A DNA stretch of 64,000 nucleotides from Agromyces soli (GCF_022811605.1 NZ_CP094533.1:1426001-1490000), one strand, 5' to 3'. Shown: positions 18,395 to 28,100, counted from the stretch's first letter. Numbers and translations are program-made. Notes: generated from the letters alone by a model not told the origin.

Positions 18395-19071
18395 GCGGAC
18401 GCTCCTGCGCGGTACCCCTGGCCCCTGACCGTCTCGATGACCTCCGCGTCGGTCTTGCGGCGGACGTAGTGCACGTAGGTGTCGACGGAGCTCGCGGCAT
18501 CCTCCGAGGCGAACACCGCCCGGAGGATCTCGTCCCGCGAGAAGATGTGCTCCGGGCTGTCGGTGAGCAGCCGCAGCAGCGCGTTCTCGGTGGCCGTGAG
18601 TGCGACGCGCGCACCGTCCGCTCCGTACATCGCGCTCGAGTCCGGCACGAACGTCCAACCGCCGACGGAGCGGCGTCGCCCGTCGGCCCGGAAGCCGCGC
18701 AGGAGGGCGCGCAGTCGCGCGAGCAGTTCGTCGTAGTCGAAGGGCTTCACGAGGTAGTCGTTCGCGCCGGCGTCGAGCCCGTCGACGCGGTCGCCGATCG
18801 CGCCGAGGGCGGTGAGCAGCAGGATCGGCGTCGTGATCCGGGCGGTGCGGATCGCGCGGACGAGTTCGATCCCGTCCATCCCGGGCAGGCGACGGTCGAC
18901 GAGCATGAGCTCGTAGCCGCCGCCGAGGGCCCGCCGGAGGGCGACGGCGCCGTCGGCGACGTGCTCGACGTCGTAGGTCTCGCCGAGGACCTCGCTCGTC
19001 ATTCCGGCGATCTCGGCGTCGTCCTCCACGTACAGCAGTCGCGGCTTCCGCGGCGCGCTCGAACTGGTCAC
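18391..19071 (-). CDS. OmpR-family response regulator
   Basis: A 226-residue regulator. The receiver domain has the acidic pair VEDDAE, phospho-acceptor Asp59 in LMLVDRRLPGMDG, and LVKPFDYDELL. The C-terminal winged helix runs through TENALLRLL and ends VDTYVHYVRRK, ETVRGQGYRAG. I chose GTG 19071 because upstream codons come from an 11-bp repeat array and a palindrome, not from protein. No ribosome site precedes it and a -10-like TCTGAT lies 12 bases upstream, so the mRNA leader is probably very short. It works with the downstream kinase, likely on the electron-transfer operon. Confidence 0.85.
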   Translation of the reverse strand: MTSSSAPRKPRLLYVEDDAEIAGMTSEVLGETYDVEHVADGAVALRRALGGGYELMLVDRRLPGMDGIELVRAIRTARITTPILLLTALGAIGDRVDGLDAGANDYLVKPFDYDELLARLRALLRGFRADGRRRSVGGWTFVPDSSAMYGADGARVALTATENALLRLLTDSPEHIFSRDEILRAVFASEDAASSVDTYVHYVRRKTDAEVIETVRGQGYRAGASA

Positions 19072-19089
19072 GCGAGAGAGTCCATCAGA

Positions 19090-19122
19090 CTCGCACCAAG
19101 ATCGCACCAAGATCGCACCAAG
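19090..19122 (-). promoter_or_regulatory. three 11-bp direct repeats upstream of the response regulator
   Basis: On the minus strand CTTGGTGCGA(T/G) occurs three times in direct succession with an 11-base period, ending at the putative -10 (TCTGAT, 19083-19088). Direct repeats spaced by one helical turn are typical of OmpR/PhoB-type regulators, so this is a likely autoregulatory binding site. Confidence 0.6.
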
Positions 19123-19146
19123 ACGCGGGCGCGAAACGTCAATCCA

Positions 19147-19180
19147 GAGTTGCCCGACTTTCATGAACGTCGGGCAACTC
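19147..19180. repeat. intergenic palindrome, copy 3
   Basis: Same 34-bp element as copy 2, within a 40-base identical block (19144-19183). It lies 22 bases downstream of the purC stop and upstream of the response-regulator promoter. Confidence 0.85.
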
Positions 19181-19201
19181 CGGTTTTGGGTTGGGGTGGG
19201 G

Positions 19202-20140
19202 TCAGCCGCGCAGGCGGGTGAGCAGCTCGCCGTAGCGGGCGGCGGTGCGCTCGACGACGTCCTGCGGCAGGACCGGCGGCTCGCTGTCGTTCGCCCGGTC
19301 CCAGTTCGCGCTCAGCCAGTCGCGCACGATCTGCTTGTCGAAGCTCGCGAGCCGCTCCGCGAGCGGTGCGTCGGTGCGGGCGTAGGCCTCGGCATCCCAG
19401 TATCGGCTCGAGTCGCTCGTGAGCACCTCGTCGCCGAGCGTGACGATGCCCGTCTCGCGGTCGGCGCCGAACTCGAACTTCGTGTCGGCGAGGATGACGC
19501 CGTGCGCCTCGGCGATCGCGGAGGCCTTCGCGAACACCTCGAGCGAGATCGTGCGCAGCTGCTCGGCGACGACCTCGCCGACGAGCTCGACGGTGCGCTC
19601 GTACGACACGTTCACGTCGTGCTCGCCGACCGGCGCCTTCCACGCCGGGGTGTACACCGGCTCGGGCAGCTGGTCGCCGTCGGAGAGGCCCGCGGGCAGC
19701 GGCATCCCGCCGATCGCGCCCGTCTGCAGGTACTCCTGGTAGCCGCCGCCGGTGAGGTAGCCGCGCACGACGCACTCCACCGGGAACATGTCGAGCGTGC
19801 GGCACACCGTCGCCCGGGCCGCGACCTCGGCGGGCACGGCCGGCACCTCGAAGCGGTCGTCGTGGGGCTGCACGAGGTGGTTCGGCACCTCGGGCAGCTG
19901 CTCGAACCACCAGTGCGTGAGCTCGGTGAGCAGGGCTCCCTTGCCGGGGATGGCGGGGTCGAGCACCCGGTCGAAGGCGCTCACCCGGTCGCTCGCGACG
20001 ACGAGCACGATCGGCGAGCGGCGCAGCGGATCGCCCGTCCACGAGTCGTCGTCGTCGGGCGTCGCCGCGGGCACGTAGAGGTCGCGGACCTTGCCCGAGT
20101 AGACGTGCTGCCAGCCGGGCAGTGCGGGGGCGTTCGTCAT
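19202..20140 (-). CDS. purC: phosphoribosylaminoimidazole-succinocarboxamide synthase
   Basis: A 312-residue SAICAR synthase, which joins aspartate to CAIR in purine synthesis. Family marks are YSGKVRDLYVP, VVASDRVSAFDRVL, VVRGYLTGGGYQEY, and ILADTKFEFG followed by GDEVLTSDSSRYWDA. Length is near the norm. It lies 12 bases after purD on the same strand and is followed by an intergenic palindrome that may end the transcript. Confidence 0.95.
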   Translation of the reverse strand: MTNAPALPGWQHVYSGKVRDLYVPAATPDDDDSWTGDPLRRSPIVLVVASDRVSAFDRVLDPAIPGKGALLTELTHWWFEQLPEVPNHLVQPHDDRFEVPAVPAEVAARATVCRTLDMFPVECVVRGYLTGGGYQEYLQTGAIGGMPLPAGLSDGDQLPEPVYTPAWKAPVGEHDVNVSYERTVELVGEVVAEQLRTISLEVFAKASAIAEAHGVILADTKFEFGADRETGIVTLGDEVLTSDSSRYWDAEAYARTDAPLAERLASFDKQIVRDWLSANWDRANDSEPPVLPQDVVERTAARYGELLTRLRG

Positions 20141-20152
20141 CCGTGGCCTCTC

Positions 20153-21478
20153 TCAGTCCGCGACGCGGGCCGCGATGTCGGTGCGGTACTGGCCGCCGTC
20201 GAGGCGGATGCGTCCGATGGCGTCGTAGGCGCGGCGGCGCGCCTCGGCGAAGTCCTCGCCGACGGCGACGACGTTCAGCACACGGCCGCCGGTCGCGACG
20301 AGCCCGGGCGCCGCGTCATCGGCGGCCACGGCGGTCGCGGCGTGCGCGAGGTGCACGCCGGGCACCTCGGCGGCCTGGTCGATGCCCTCGATCGTGCGAC
20401 CCGTTTCGGGCCGCTCGGGGTAGCCCTCGCTCGCGAGCACCACGGTCACGGCCGCCTCGGGGCGGAACTCGGGCTTCGGCAGCCCGCCGAGGCCGCCGGT
20501 CGCGGCGGCGAGCAGCAGCCCGGACAGCGGGGTCGCGAGGCGGGGCAGCACGACCTGCGTCTCGGGGTCGCCGAAGCGGGCGTTGAACTCGATGACGCGG
20601 ATGCCACGGCTGGTCAGGATGAGTCCGGCGTACAGCAGCCCGGAGAAGGGGGTGCCCTCGGCGGCGAGCTGGCGCACGGTCGGCAGGGCGATCGACTCGA
20701 TCACCTCGTCGACGAAGGCCTCCTCGCTGCCGAACACGTCGCCGCGGCCGTTCGTGGCGCCGGCGAGCCAGGGCAGCGGCGAGTAGGCGCCCATGCCGCC
20801 GGTGTTCGGGCCCTGATCGACGTCGAGCAGGCGCTTGTAGTCCTGCGCGGGCGAGAGGGGCAGCACGTGCTCGCCGTCGGAGAGCAGGAACAGCGAGACC
20901 TCGGGGCCGTCGAGGAACTCCTCGACCAGCACCGGACCCTGCTGCAGGTAGTGCGCGGCGTGCGCGAGGGCGGCGTCGCGGTCCTCGGTGACGAGCACGC
21001 CCTTGCCTGCGGCGAGCCCGTCGGCCTTCACGACGTAGGGCGCGCCGAACTCGTCGAGCGTGCGGGCGACCTCGTCGAGCTCGGCGGCGCGCACGGCGCG
21101 GCCGGTCGGCACGTTCGCGGCGTCCATGATGCGCTTCGCGAAGGTCTTCGACCCCTCGAGCGCGGCGGCCTCGCGGTTCGGGCCGAAGACGGGCAGGCCC
21201 GCGGCGCGGAGCGCGTCGGCGACGCCCGCGACGAGCGGCGCCTCGGGGCCGACGACGACGAGCTCGATGCCGTGCTCGCGTGCGTAGTCGGTGACGACGG
21301 CGGGGTCCGTGGGGTCGAGCGCGATGGTCGTGACGCTGCCCCGGGCGGAGTCGGTCGGCGAGCCCGCGATGCCCGCGTTGCCGGGGGCCGCGACGATCTC
21401 GTGACCGGCCTCCTCGTCGAGCAGGGCGAGGATGATGGCGTGCTCGCGTGCGCCCGAGCCGAGGACGAGGATCTTCAC
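20153..21478 (-). CDS. purD: phosphoribosylamine-glycine ligase
   Basis: A 441-residue GAR synthetase (ATP-grasp). It begins [14 protein letters not shown], has [19 protein letters not shown], and the metal site [15 protein letters not shown] place the start at GTG 21478, which gives the canonical MKILVLG N-terminus. A -10 hexamer TAGCCT ends exactly six bases upstream and there is no ribosome site, as in leaderless actinobacterial mRNAs; an in-frame GTG at 21484 would overlap that promoter. It heads a purD-purC operon. Confidence 0.95.
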   Translation of the reverse strand: MKILVLGSGAREHAIILALLDEEAGHEIVAAPGNAGIAGSPTDSARGSVTTIALDPTDPAVVTDYAREHGIELVVVGPEAPLVAGVADALRAAGLPVFGPNREAAALEGSKTFAKRIMDAANVPTGRAVRAAELDEVARTLDEFGAPYVVKADGLAAGKGVLVTEDRDAALAHAAHYLQQGPVLVEEFLDGPEVSLFLLSDGEHVLPLSPAQDYKRLLDVDQGPNTGGMGAYSPLPWLAGATNGRGDVFGSEEAFVDEVIESIALPTVRQLAAEGTPFSGLLYAGLILTSRGIRVIEFNARFGDPETQVVLPRLATPLSGLLLAAATGGLGGLPKPEFRPEAAVTVVLASEGYPERPETGRTIEGIDQAAEVPGVHLAHAATAVAADDAAPGLVATGGRVLNVVAVGEDFAEARRRAYDAIGRIRLDGGQYRTDIAARVAD

Positions 21479-21484
21479 CCCCAC

Positions 21485-21490
21485 AGGCTA
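21485..21490 (-). promoter_or_regulatory. -10 element of a leaderless purD promoter
   Basis: TAGCCT on the minus strand, six bases before the purD GTG at 21478. The same -10/six-base/start geometry is seen before the genes at 29595, 53110 and 53069. Confidence 0.55.
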
Positions 21491-21510
21491 CCGCGAGGGA
21501 GAATGGCGGG

Positions 21511-21879
21511 ATGGCACGGGCGAGGATCGATGACATCGCAGGACGCGACGCGGTCGCCGAGTGGGCGCGCGAGGGCGACGGCACGGCCCGCCCGGCGCTC
21601 GCGCTGGCGGTGCGCTACACGTTGCAGCTGCTCGCCGAGCTGTCGCCCGGCGGCACGGTCGAGGTGCGGGTGCCACCGTTCGGCGCGGTGCAGTGCATCG
21701 AGGGGCCGCGCCACACGCGCGGCACGCCGCCGAACGTGGTGGAGACGGATGCCTCGACCTGGCTCGGCCTCGCCACCGGTCGCGCCTCGTGGGACGAGGC
21801 GCGGGCGAGCGGGCGGGTGCACGCCTCCGGGCAGCGCGCCGACCTCGAGGGGCACGTGCCGGTCATCACGGCCCGCTGA
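21511..21879 (+). CDS. bacterial SCP-like (sterol carrier family) protein
   Basis: A 122-residue protein: RDAVAEWAREGDGTARPALALAVRYTLQLLAE, then VRVPPFGAVQCIEGPRHTRG and VETDASTWLGLATGR. This is the small bacterial SCP-2-like family often found beside purD in actinobacteria; its ligand is unknown. GAGGGAG precedes the ATG. It is divergent from purD with only 32 bases between start codons, so the two promoters overlap. Confidence 0.75.
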   Translation: MARARIDDIAGRDAVAEWAREGDGTARPALALAVRYTLQLLAELSPGGTVEVRVPPFGAVQCIEGPRHTRGTPPNVVETDASTWLGLATGRASWDEARASGRVHASGQRADLEGHVPVITAR

Positions 21880-21885
21880 CCCCGT

Positions 21886-21940
21886 CGTTCGCTGAGCCTG
21901 TCGAAGCGTGCGGTGCGGCCCCTCGACGGGCTCGGGAACC
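21886..21940. repeat. inverted repeat of the common GAGCCTGTCGA type between convergent genes
   Basis: GTTCGCTGAGCCTGTCGAAG is followed, 11 bases on, by CCCTCGACGGGCTCGGGAAC, nearly its reverse complement. Words like these are frequent intergenic palindromes in high-GC bacteria. Here it sits between two convergent gene ends and can fold in both RNAs, so it may act as a bidirectional terminator. Confidence 0.6.
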
Positions 21941-21964
21941 AGGGCGAGCTCGGGGAGCGAGGCG

Positions 21965-22741
21965 TCAGCGGATCGGCAGCACGAGCGGCACGCCCGTGCT
22001 GGGGTGCGGCAGCACCTCGACGGCCTGCCCGTAGACGGCCTCGATCCGCTCGGCCGTCAGCACCTCGGCGGGGGAGCCGGTGGCGACGACCCGCCCGCCG
22101 CGCAGCAGCGTGATGTCGTCGGCGTAGGCGGCGGCGAGGTTCAGGTCGTGCAGCACGACGAGCACGGTGTCGCCGCGCTGCGCGTGCGTGCGGGCGAGGC
22201 GGAGCACGTCCTCCTGGTGCTTGAGGTCGAGCGCCGCGGTCGGCTCGTCGAGCATCAGCACCGGGGTGCGCTGGGCGAGCACCCGAGCGAGGGCGACGCG
22301 CGCCCGCTCGCCGCCGGAGAGCGAGGGCACCGTGCGATGGGCGAGGTGCGAGACATCCGTCACCGCGAGCGCGTCGTCGACGATCGCGTCGTCCCGCTCG
22401 GCCTCCGGGCTCCTGGCCCAGGGGTGCCGGCCCATCGCGACGACCTCGCGCACCGGGAACGGGAAGGAGACGCGGTGGTCCTGCGTGAGCACCGCGCGCT
22501 CGCGGGCGAGTGCCTTCGGGCTGCGGCCGGCGAGCGGGGCGTCGCCGAGCCGCACTTCACCGCTCGCGGCGGGCAGATCGCCGGATAGCGCGGCGAGCAG
22601 CGTCGACTTGCCGGCGCCGTTCGGGCCGATCAGCGCGTGCACCCGGCCCGCGTGCGCGGCGAAGTCCACGTCGTGCAGCAGTCGGGCGCCGTCGATCTCG
22701 ACGCACAGGCTGCGCGCTTCGAGCGCGGGCGGCCGGGTCAT
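21965..22741 (-). CDS. hmuV: heme ABC transporter ATP-binding protein
   Basis: A 258-residue ABC ATPase of the FecE/HmuV type. Walker A is GPNGAGKSTLL (about residue 39), the signature PSLSGGERARVALARVL, Walker B VLMLDEPTAALD, and the switch His lies in VVLHDLNLAAAYAD. The start overlaps the permease stop (ATGA). It powers heme uptake with the two upstream genes. Confidence 0.9.
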   Translation of the reverse strand: MTRPPALEARSLCVEIDGARLLHDVDFAAHAGRVHALIGPNGAGKSTLLAALSGDLPAASGEVRLGDAPLAGRSPKALARERAVLTQDHRVSFPFPVREVVAMGRHPWARSPEAERDDAIVDDALAVTDVSHLAHRTVPSLSGGERARVALARVLAQRTPVLMLDEPTAALDLKHQEDVLRLARTHAQRGDTVLVVLHDLNLAAAYADDITLLRGGRVVATGSPAEVLTAERIEAVYGQAVEVLPHPSTGVPLVLPIR

Positions 22742-23880
22742 CCCCAGCCTCCCGAGCGGCGGCGGGTGCGCAGCAGCAGCCAGAAGAAGAACGGACCGCC
22801 GATGAGCGAGGTGAGCATGCCGATCGGCAGCTCCGCCATCGGCACGAGGGTGCGCGCCGCGAGGTCGGCGAGCAGCAGCAGCAGCGCGCCGCCGAGCGCG
22901 CTCGCGATGAGCAGCGGACGGTGCGCCGGTCCGATCGCCATGCGCATGAGGTGCGGCACGATGAGGCCGACGAAGCCGATGATGCCGGCGAAGGCGACGG
23001 CCGAGCAGACCAGGATGGCGACGAGCACGATCGAGGTGATCCGCACGGCCTCGACCCGGACGCCGAGGTGGCGTGCGCCGCGCTCGCCGAGGGAGAAGAG
23101 GTCGAGGGTGCGGCCGAGCAGCAGCGCGCCCGTGATCGCGACCGCGATGAGCGGCAGCATCACGGCGACCTCCTGCCAGCGGGCGCCGTTCAGCGAGCCG
23201 AGCTGCCAGAACACGATCTCCTCGCGCGAGCCGGAGTCGCCGAGGAAGGTGAGGAAGGCGAGCGCCCCGCCCGCGAAGGCGTTGATCGCGATGCCGGTGA
23301 GCAGCAGGGTCACGACCTCCGTGCGGCCGCCCGCGCGACTCGTGAAGTAGACGAGCAGGGTCGTGAGCAGGCCCGCGACGAAGGCGGCCCCGGCGGTGAC
23401 GAGGTCGCCCGCGGCGGTCCAGCCGAAGACGATCGCGCTCGCGGCGCCGAGCGCGGCGCCCGAGGAGACGCCGACGACGCCGGGCTCGGCGAGCGGGTTC
23501 GCGAAGATCGCCTGCATGACCGTGCCCGCGACGGCGAGGGCGGCGCCGATGAGCACGGCCATGGCGACGCGGGGGAAGCGGATGTTCCAGAGCGCTGAGT
23601 CGGCGTTCGGCACGGTCTCGGGGGCGTTCGAGAGGCCGAGGCCGCGCAGGATCGAGGCCCAGACCTCGCCGGGCGGGATGGCGAGCTGGCCGGTGCCCGC
23701 CGCGACGACCGCCGCGACGACGAGACCGAGGGCGAGCCCGGTGAAGAGCAGCGTGCGGCGGGTGCGCAGCGTCACCCGGCCGCTCGGCGGCGCGGTGACG
23801 GTGTCGAGCGGCGTGCGGTTCGTGCCCGCGCCGCTCGCGCCCGTCTCGACCGTGCCGGTGCCGGTGCGCGCGCCGCTCAC
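22738..23880 (-). CDS. hmuU: heme ABC transporter permease, FecCD family
   Basis: A 380-residue membrane protein with about ten helices. Family marks are WNIRFPRVAMAVLIGAALAVAG, ANPLAEPGVVGVSSGAALGA and GFVGLIVPHLMRM. I chose GTG 23880, which overlaps the binding-protein stop (GTGA) and gives a short hydrophilic N-terminus; an earlier GTG at 23910 would overlap by 34 bases. The first 45 residues are Gly/Thr-rich and cytoplasmic. Confidence 0.9.
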   Translation of the reverse strand: MSGARTGTGTVETGASGAGTNRTPLDTVTAPPSGRVTLRTRRTLLFTGLALGLVVAAVVAAGTGQLAIPPGEVWASILRGLGLSNAPETVPNADSALWNIRFPRVAMAVLIGAALAVAGTVMQAIFANPLAEPGVVGVSSGAALGAASAIVFGWTAAGDLVTAGAAFVAGLLTTLLVYFTSRAGGRTEVVTLLLTGIAINAFAGGALAFLTFLGDSGSREEIVFWQLGSLNGARWQEVAVMLPLIAVAITGALLLGRTLDLFSLGERGARHLGVRVEAVRITSIVLVAILVCSAVAFAGIIGFVGLIVPHLMRMAIGPAHRPLLIASALGGALLLLLADLAARTLVPMAELPIGMLTSLIGGPFFFWLLLRTRRRSGGWG

Positions 23881-25010
23881 GGCAGCGGGCCGGACTGCGA
23901 GGGCGCCCACACCGCGCGGGCGAGGGCCTCGACGATGTGCGGGGCGCGCGGGCCGAAGCTCAGGATCTCGGTGTCGGCCATGTCGACGAAACGGCGGTGC
24001 TCGCCCGCGGGCGTCGAGGCGAGGGCGGGCACGCGCTCGAGCAGCCCGTCGACGCCGCCGACCGACTCGAGCCCGTCCGACATGAGCAGCACGACGTCGG
24101 GCTGGGCGGCCACGAGCGCCTCGGCGGTGACCGGGCGCATGCCCTTCCAGCCGATCTCGCCGGCGATGTCGACGCCGCCGATCGCCTCGATGAGGGCGTC
24201 GGCGCCGGACTCCTCGCCGAAGAGGTAGTAGACGTTCGCGGAGCCGCGCACGTAGAGGAACAGCACGCGCGGGCGCACCTCGGGGTCGGCCGGCACGGCG
24301 GCGGCGATCTCGGCGGTGGTGCTCGCGAGCTCCTCGTCGACCTGGGCGGCGAGGAGGGCGCCGCGTTCGGGCACGCCGAGGGCCGTCGAGACCTGCTCGA
24401 TGAGCACGTCGATCGTGTCGAGGCTGCGCTCCGAGGTGGTGAGCACGACGGGGATGCCGGCGTCGCGGAGCTGGTCGAGCACGTCGAGCGGGCCGAGCGT
24501 CGTGTCGGTGATGACGACGCTCGGGTCGAGCGCGAGGATCGCCTCGGCGGTGATGTTGTGGCCGCCGTGGGTCACCACCGGCAGTCCGGCGGCTTCGGCG
24601 AAGCCGGTGGAGCCGTCCCGGCCGACGACGCGGTCGCCGAGGCCGAGGCCGAAGACGGTCGCCGCGAGCGAGCCGGAGATGTCGAGGGGGAGGATGCGCG
24701 AGGCATCCTCGACCGTGACCTCGTTGCCCTTCGCGTCGGTGACCACCGTCGGCAGGGCCGGCTGCTCGTCGCTCTCGACGACGGGAAGGGCGGAGTTCGC
24801 GAGGCAGGCGGTCGATTCGCCGACGGTCTCGCGCGGCGTCTGCTCGATGGTGAGTTCCCCGAAGGGCACCCCGGCGTCGATGCAGTTGGGCGCGACGGCC
24901 GCGGGGCCGCCCGCGGCGCCGGTGGCGCAGCCGCTGAGCAGCACGACGGCGAGGGTCGCGAGAGCGGCGAGGCGCGTGCGCGCCGAGCGGGGGTTGGGGC
25001 GTGAGGTCAT
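23877..25010 (-). CDS. hmuT: heme ABC transporter substrate-binding lipoprotein
   Basis: A 377-residue exported lipoprotein (lipobox LLSGC, Cys28). It has a roughly 50-residue N-terminal extension with two Cys (PNCID, STACLA), then the helical-backbone binding fold of HmuT/BtuF: RILPLDISGSLAATVFGLGL, RVVGRD, AILALDPSVVITDTTLGP, FVDMADTEILSFGPRAPH. Heme specificity is inferred from the neighbouring Htaa-domain gene and iron-box control. First gene of hmuTUV. Confidence 0.88.
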   Translation of the reverse strand: MTSRPNPRSARTRLAALATLAVVLLSGCATGAAGGPAAVAPNCIDAGVPFGELTIEQTPRETVGESTACLANSALPVVESDEQPALPTVVTDAKGNEVTVEDASRILPLDISGSLAATVFGLGLGDRVVGRDGSTGFAEAAGLPVVTHGGHNITAEAILALDPSVVITDTTLGPLDVLDQLRDAGIPVVLTTSERSLDTIDVLIEQVSTALGVPERGALLAAQVDEELASTTAEIAAAVPADPEVRPRVLFLYVRGSANVYYLFGEESGADALIEAIGGVDIAGEIGWKGMRPVTAEALVAAQPDVVLLMSDGLESVGGVDGLLERVPALASTPAGEHRRFVDMADTEILSFGPRAPHIVEALARAVWAPSQSGPLP

Positions 25011-25016
25011 CGGGAG

Positions 25017-25035
25017 TGAGGTTAGCCTATCCTTA
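25017..25035. promoter_or_regulatory. DtxR/IdeR-type iron box 1 (hmuT side)
   Basis: TGAGGTTAGCCTATCCTTA matches the known 19-bp DtxR/IdeR palindrome (TTAGGTTAGCCTAACCTAA) at 16 of 19 positions. It covers the minus-strand TAGGCT, the likely -10 of hmuT, so Fe(II)-DtxR would shut off hmuTUV when iron is plentiful. Confidence 0.75.
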
Positions 25036-25038
25036 ATG

Positions 25039-25091
25039 TTGACAGGGCGTCAGCGTGGGGCATAGGTTCGTCTTAGCCAAGCCTAACCTCA
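25039..25091 (+). promoter_or_regulatory. promoter of the Htaa surface protein with iron box 2
   Basis: TTGACA (25039-25044), 18 bases, TAGGTT (25063-25068) forms a strong promoter. Directly behind it TTAGCCAAGCCTAACCTCA (25073-25091) matches the DtxR consensus at about 15 of 19 positions and covers the expected transcription start. Two divergent heme-uptake transcripts are thus each given their own iron box. Confidence 0.7.
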
Positions 25092-25116
25092 ATTGGTTTC
25101 CCCCGATCACCACCAC

Positions 25117-25153
25117 CGAAGCCGCGCTCGCCGACGTGCGCCGCGCGGCTTCG
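25117..25153 (+). promoter_or_regulatory. 11-bp hairpin in the leader of the Htaa gene
   Basis: CGAAGCCGCGC (25117-25127) pairs exactly with GCGCGGCTTCG (25143-25153) across a 15-base loop. It ends 8 bases before the GGAGG ribosome site at 25162. It may stabilise the mRNA or affect initiation; no known riboswitch is recognised. Confidence 0.45.
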
Positions 25154-25174
25154 CCATGCCTGGAGGACCGCGTC

Positions 25175-28100
25175 GTGAAGACACCGTCACCGACCACCGC
25201 TCGACCGGCGACCCGCGCCGGAACAGTGACCCGCTGGCTCGCGAGCGGCCTCGCCGCGCTGCTCGTCGCGGGCGGCTCGCTCATGTCGGCGGGCCCCGCG
25301 CTCGCCGAGGACGCCTCGCCGTCCCCGGCCCCGCTCGTCGCGGAGGCGCCGCTCGCGCCCGCGGACTCGAGCGATGAGGGCGACGTGGCGGGGTCGGGTT
25401 CGCCCGAGGCATCCCCCGCGTCGGAGGCGCCGGCGGCGGAGCCCGCGCCGACGCCCGAGACCGCACCCGTCGCCGAGACCCCGGCTGCTCCGGCCGAGCC
25501 TGCGACGCCGTCCCCGGCCGCAAAGGCCGCCGACGCTCCGGCTCCCGCGCCGCTCGTGGCCGCGGCGCCGCAGCTCACGATCTCCCCGGCGACGAACGTC
25601 GACCCGGCGGTGCAGAACGTGTTCACGGTGACCGGCTCCGGTTTCGTCGGCGAGGGCGCGAAGAACGGCGCCTACCTGCTGATCGGCGAGACCGGCATCT
25701 GGGCCGGTGAAGGGCCGCTCGTCTCCGAGGGCTGGCTCGCGCAGAGCTGGGTGATGCCGCGCGAGATCGTCGACGGCGCGTTCACCAAGTCGATCACGAT
25801 CGCGGCGGGCAAATTCGACCCGGCCAAGACGTACACGGTCGCCTCCTCGGCCGCGCACGAACTCTCGGCCACCGACCGATCCCTCGATGCCTTCGCCCCC
25901 ATCACCGTGAAGCAGCCGGTGGTGTCGGTGTCGAAGACGACGGGGTTGGATGCGGCCGGTGAGGTCGTGACCGTGTCGGGCACCGGGTTCTCGCCGGTGT
26001 CGCCGTCGACGGATGGCACGCGTCCGCCGTTGGCGGGCAAGTTCGGTGGGGCGTACGTGGTGTTCGGTTCGTTCCTGGATGCGTGGAAGCCGAGCGCTGG
26101 GGAGCCGGCGTCGGCGCGGGTCGTGGACTCGCAGAAGTGGGTCGTGAACCCGGAGGATGTCGCGACGATCGGTGGGGCGGCGCGTGGCGCGGTCGCGATC
26201 GAGGCGGATGGCTCGTTCCGGGTCGAGTTGACGGTGCGCGAGTTCGAGAAGGCCCTCGCTGACGGGAACTACGGCATCTACACGTACTCGGGCGGTGGTG
26301 CGAAGCACGCCGGGTTCGAGACGTTCACCCCGATCGCGTTCGCCGCGGCGCCCGCGACCCCGGTGGTGTCGGTGTCGAAGACGACGGGGTTGGATGCGGC
26401 CGGTGAGGTCGTGACCGTGTCGGGCACCGGGTTCTCGCCGGTGTCGCCGTCGACGGATGGCACGCGTCCGCCGTTGGCGGGCAAGTTCGGTGGGGCGTAC
26501 GTGGTGTTCGGTTCGTTCCTGGATGCGTGGAAGCCGAGCGCTGGGGAGCCGGCGGCGGCGCGGGTCGTGGACTCGCAGAAGTGGGTCGTGAACCCGGAGG
26601 ATGTCGCGACGATCGGTGGGGCGGCGCGTGGCGCGGTCGCGATCGAGGCGGATGGCTCGTTCCGGGTCGAGCTGACGGTGCGCGAGTTCGAGAAGGCCCT
26701 GGCCGATGGGAACTACGGCATTTACACGTACTCGGGCGGCGGCGCGAAGCACGCCGGGTTCGAGACGTTCACTCCGATCGCGTTCGCCGCGGCACCGCAG
26801 CCGGTCAAGCCGACCCTGACGGTCACGCCGTCGACCGACGTGGACGCCTCGCTCGCGCAGACGTTCACGGTGACCGGCACCGGATACACCGGAGCTGGCG
26901 CCGCGCAGGGCGTGTACGTGCTGCTCGGTGACGCGAGCATCTGGACCGGTGACGGCCCGCTCGTCGCCGACGGCTGGACCGTGCAGACCTGGGTCAAGCC
27001 CAACGAGATCGTCGACGGCGCGTTCAGCATCCAGCTGAAGACCGCGGCGCGGGCCCTCGATCCGGCCAAGCGGTACACCGTCGCCTCCTCGGCGGCGCAC
27101 GCGCTGTCGGCGACCGACCGCTCGCTCGACGCCTTCGCGCCGATCGCCGTCAAGGCCGGCGCCGCGAAGCCGACGCTGACCGTGTCGCCCGCGACGAACG
27201 TCGACCCCGCGGCCGCGCAGACCTTCACGGTCACCGGCACCGGCTACGTCGGCGACGGCGCGGCGCAGGGCGTGTACGTGCTGCTCGGCGACGCGAGCAT
27301 CTGGACCGGTGACGGCCCGCTCGTCGCCGACGGCTGGACCGCGCTGGACTGGGTCATGCCGAACCAGATCGTCGACGGCCGGTTCACGGTGCAGCTGAAG
27401 GTGCCCGCGAAGTCCTTCGACCCCGCGAAGCGCTACACCGTGGCCACCTCGGCCGCCCACGGCCTCTCGGTCTTCAACCGCACCATGGACGCCTTCGCGC
27501 CCATCACGCTGAAGGCCGACGCGCCGAACCCGAAGCTCGCGGTCAGCCCGTCGACGGACGTGGATGCCTCGAAGGCGCAGACGTTCACCGTCCGCGGCAC
27601 GGGCTACACCGGAGCTGGTGCGGCGCAGGGCGTGTACGTGCTGCTCGGCGACGCGAGCATCTGGACCGGCACCGGCCCGCTCGTCGCCGACGGCTGGACC
27701 GCGCTCGCCTGGGTGAAGCCCGGCGAGATCGTGAACGGCGCCTTCTCGATCGAGCTGAAGGTGCCCGCGGGCAAGCTCGACGCGAAGAAGCGCTACACCG
27801 TGGCCTCCTCGGCGGCGCACGGCCTCTCGGTCACCGATCGTTCGCTCGACGCCTTCACGCCGATCACGGTGAAGGGCGGCACGAAGCCCCCGGTCGACCC
27901 GAAGCCCCCGGTGAATCCGACGAAGCCGGGCACGACGAATCCGGTCTCGAGCGGTTCGCTCAGCTGGGGCATCGCCGACGCCTTCCGCTCCTACGTCGTC
28001 GGGCCGATCGCCCGCGGTTCGATCACGGTCGGCTCCGGTGCGACGCAGGCCGGCAGCGCCTTCCAGTTCGGGCAGTCGGGCGGCAGCTACACCGCGGCCC

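Noticed and set aside
19071..19164. Longer start of the response regulator from the palindrome
   Set aside because: The extra 31 codons are encoded by the 11-bp repeats and the palindrome and have no receiver-domain counterpart.
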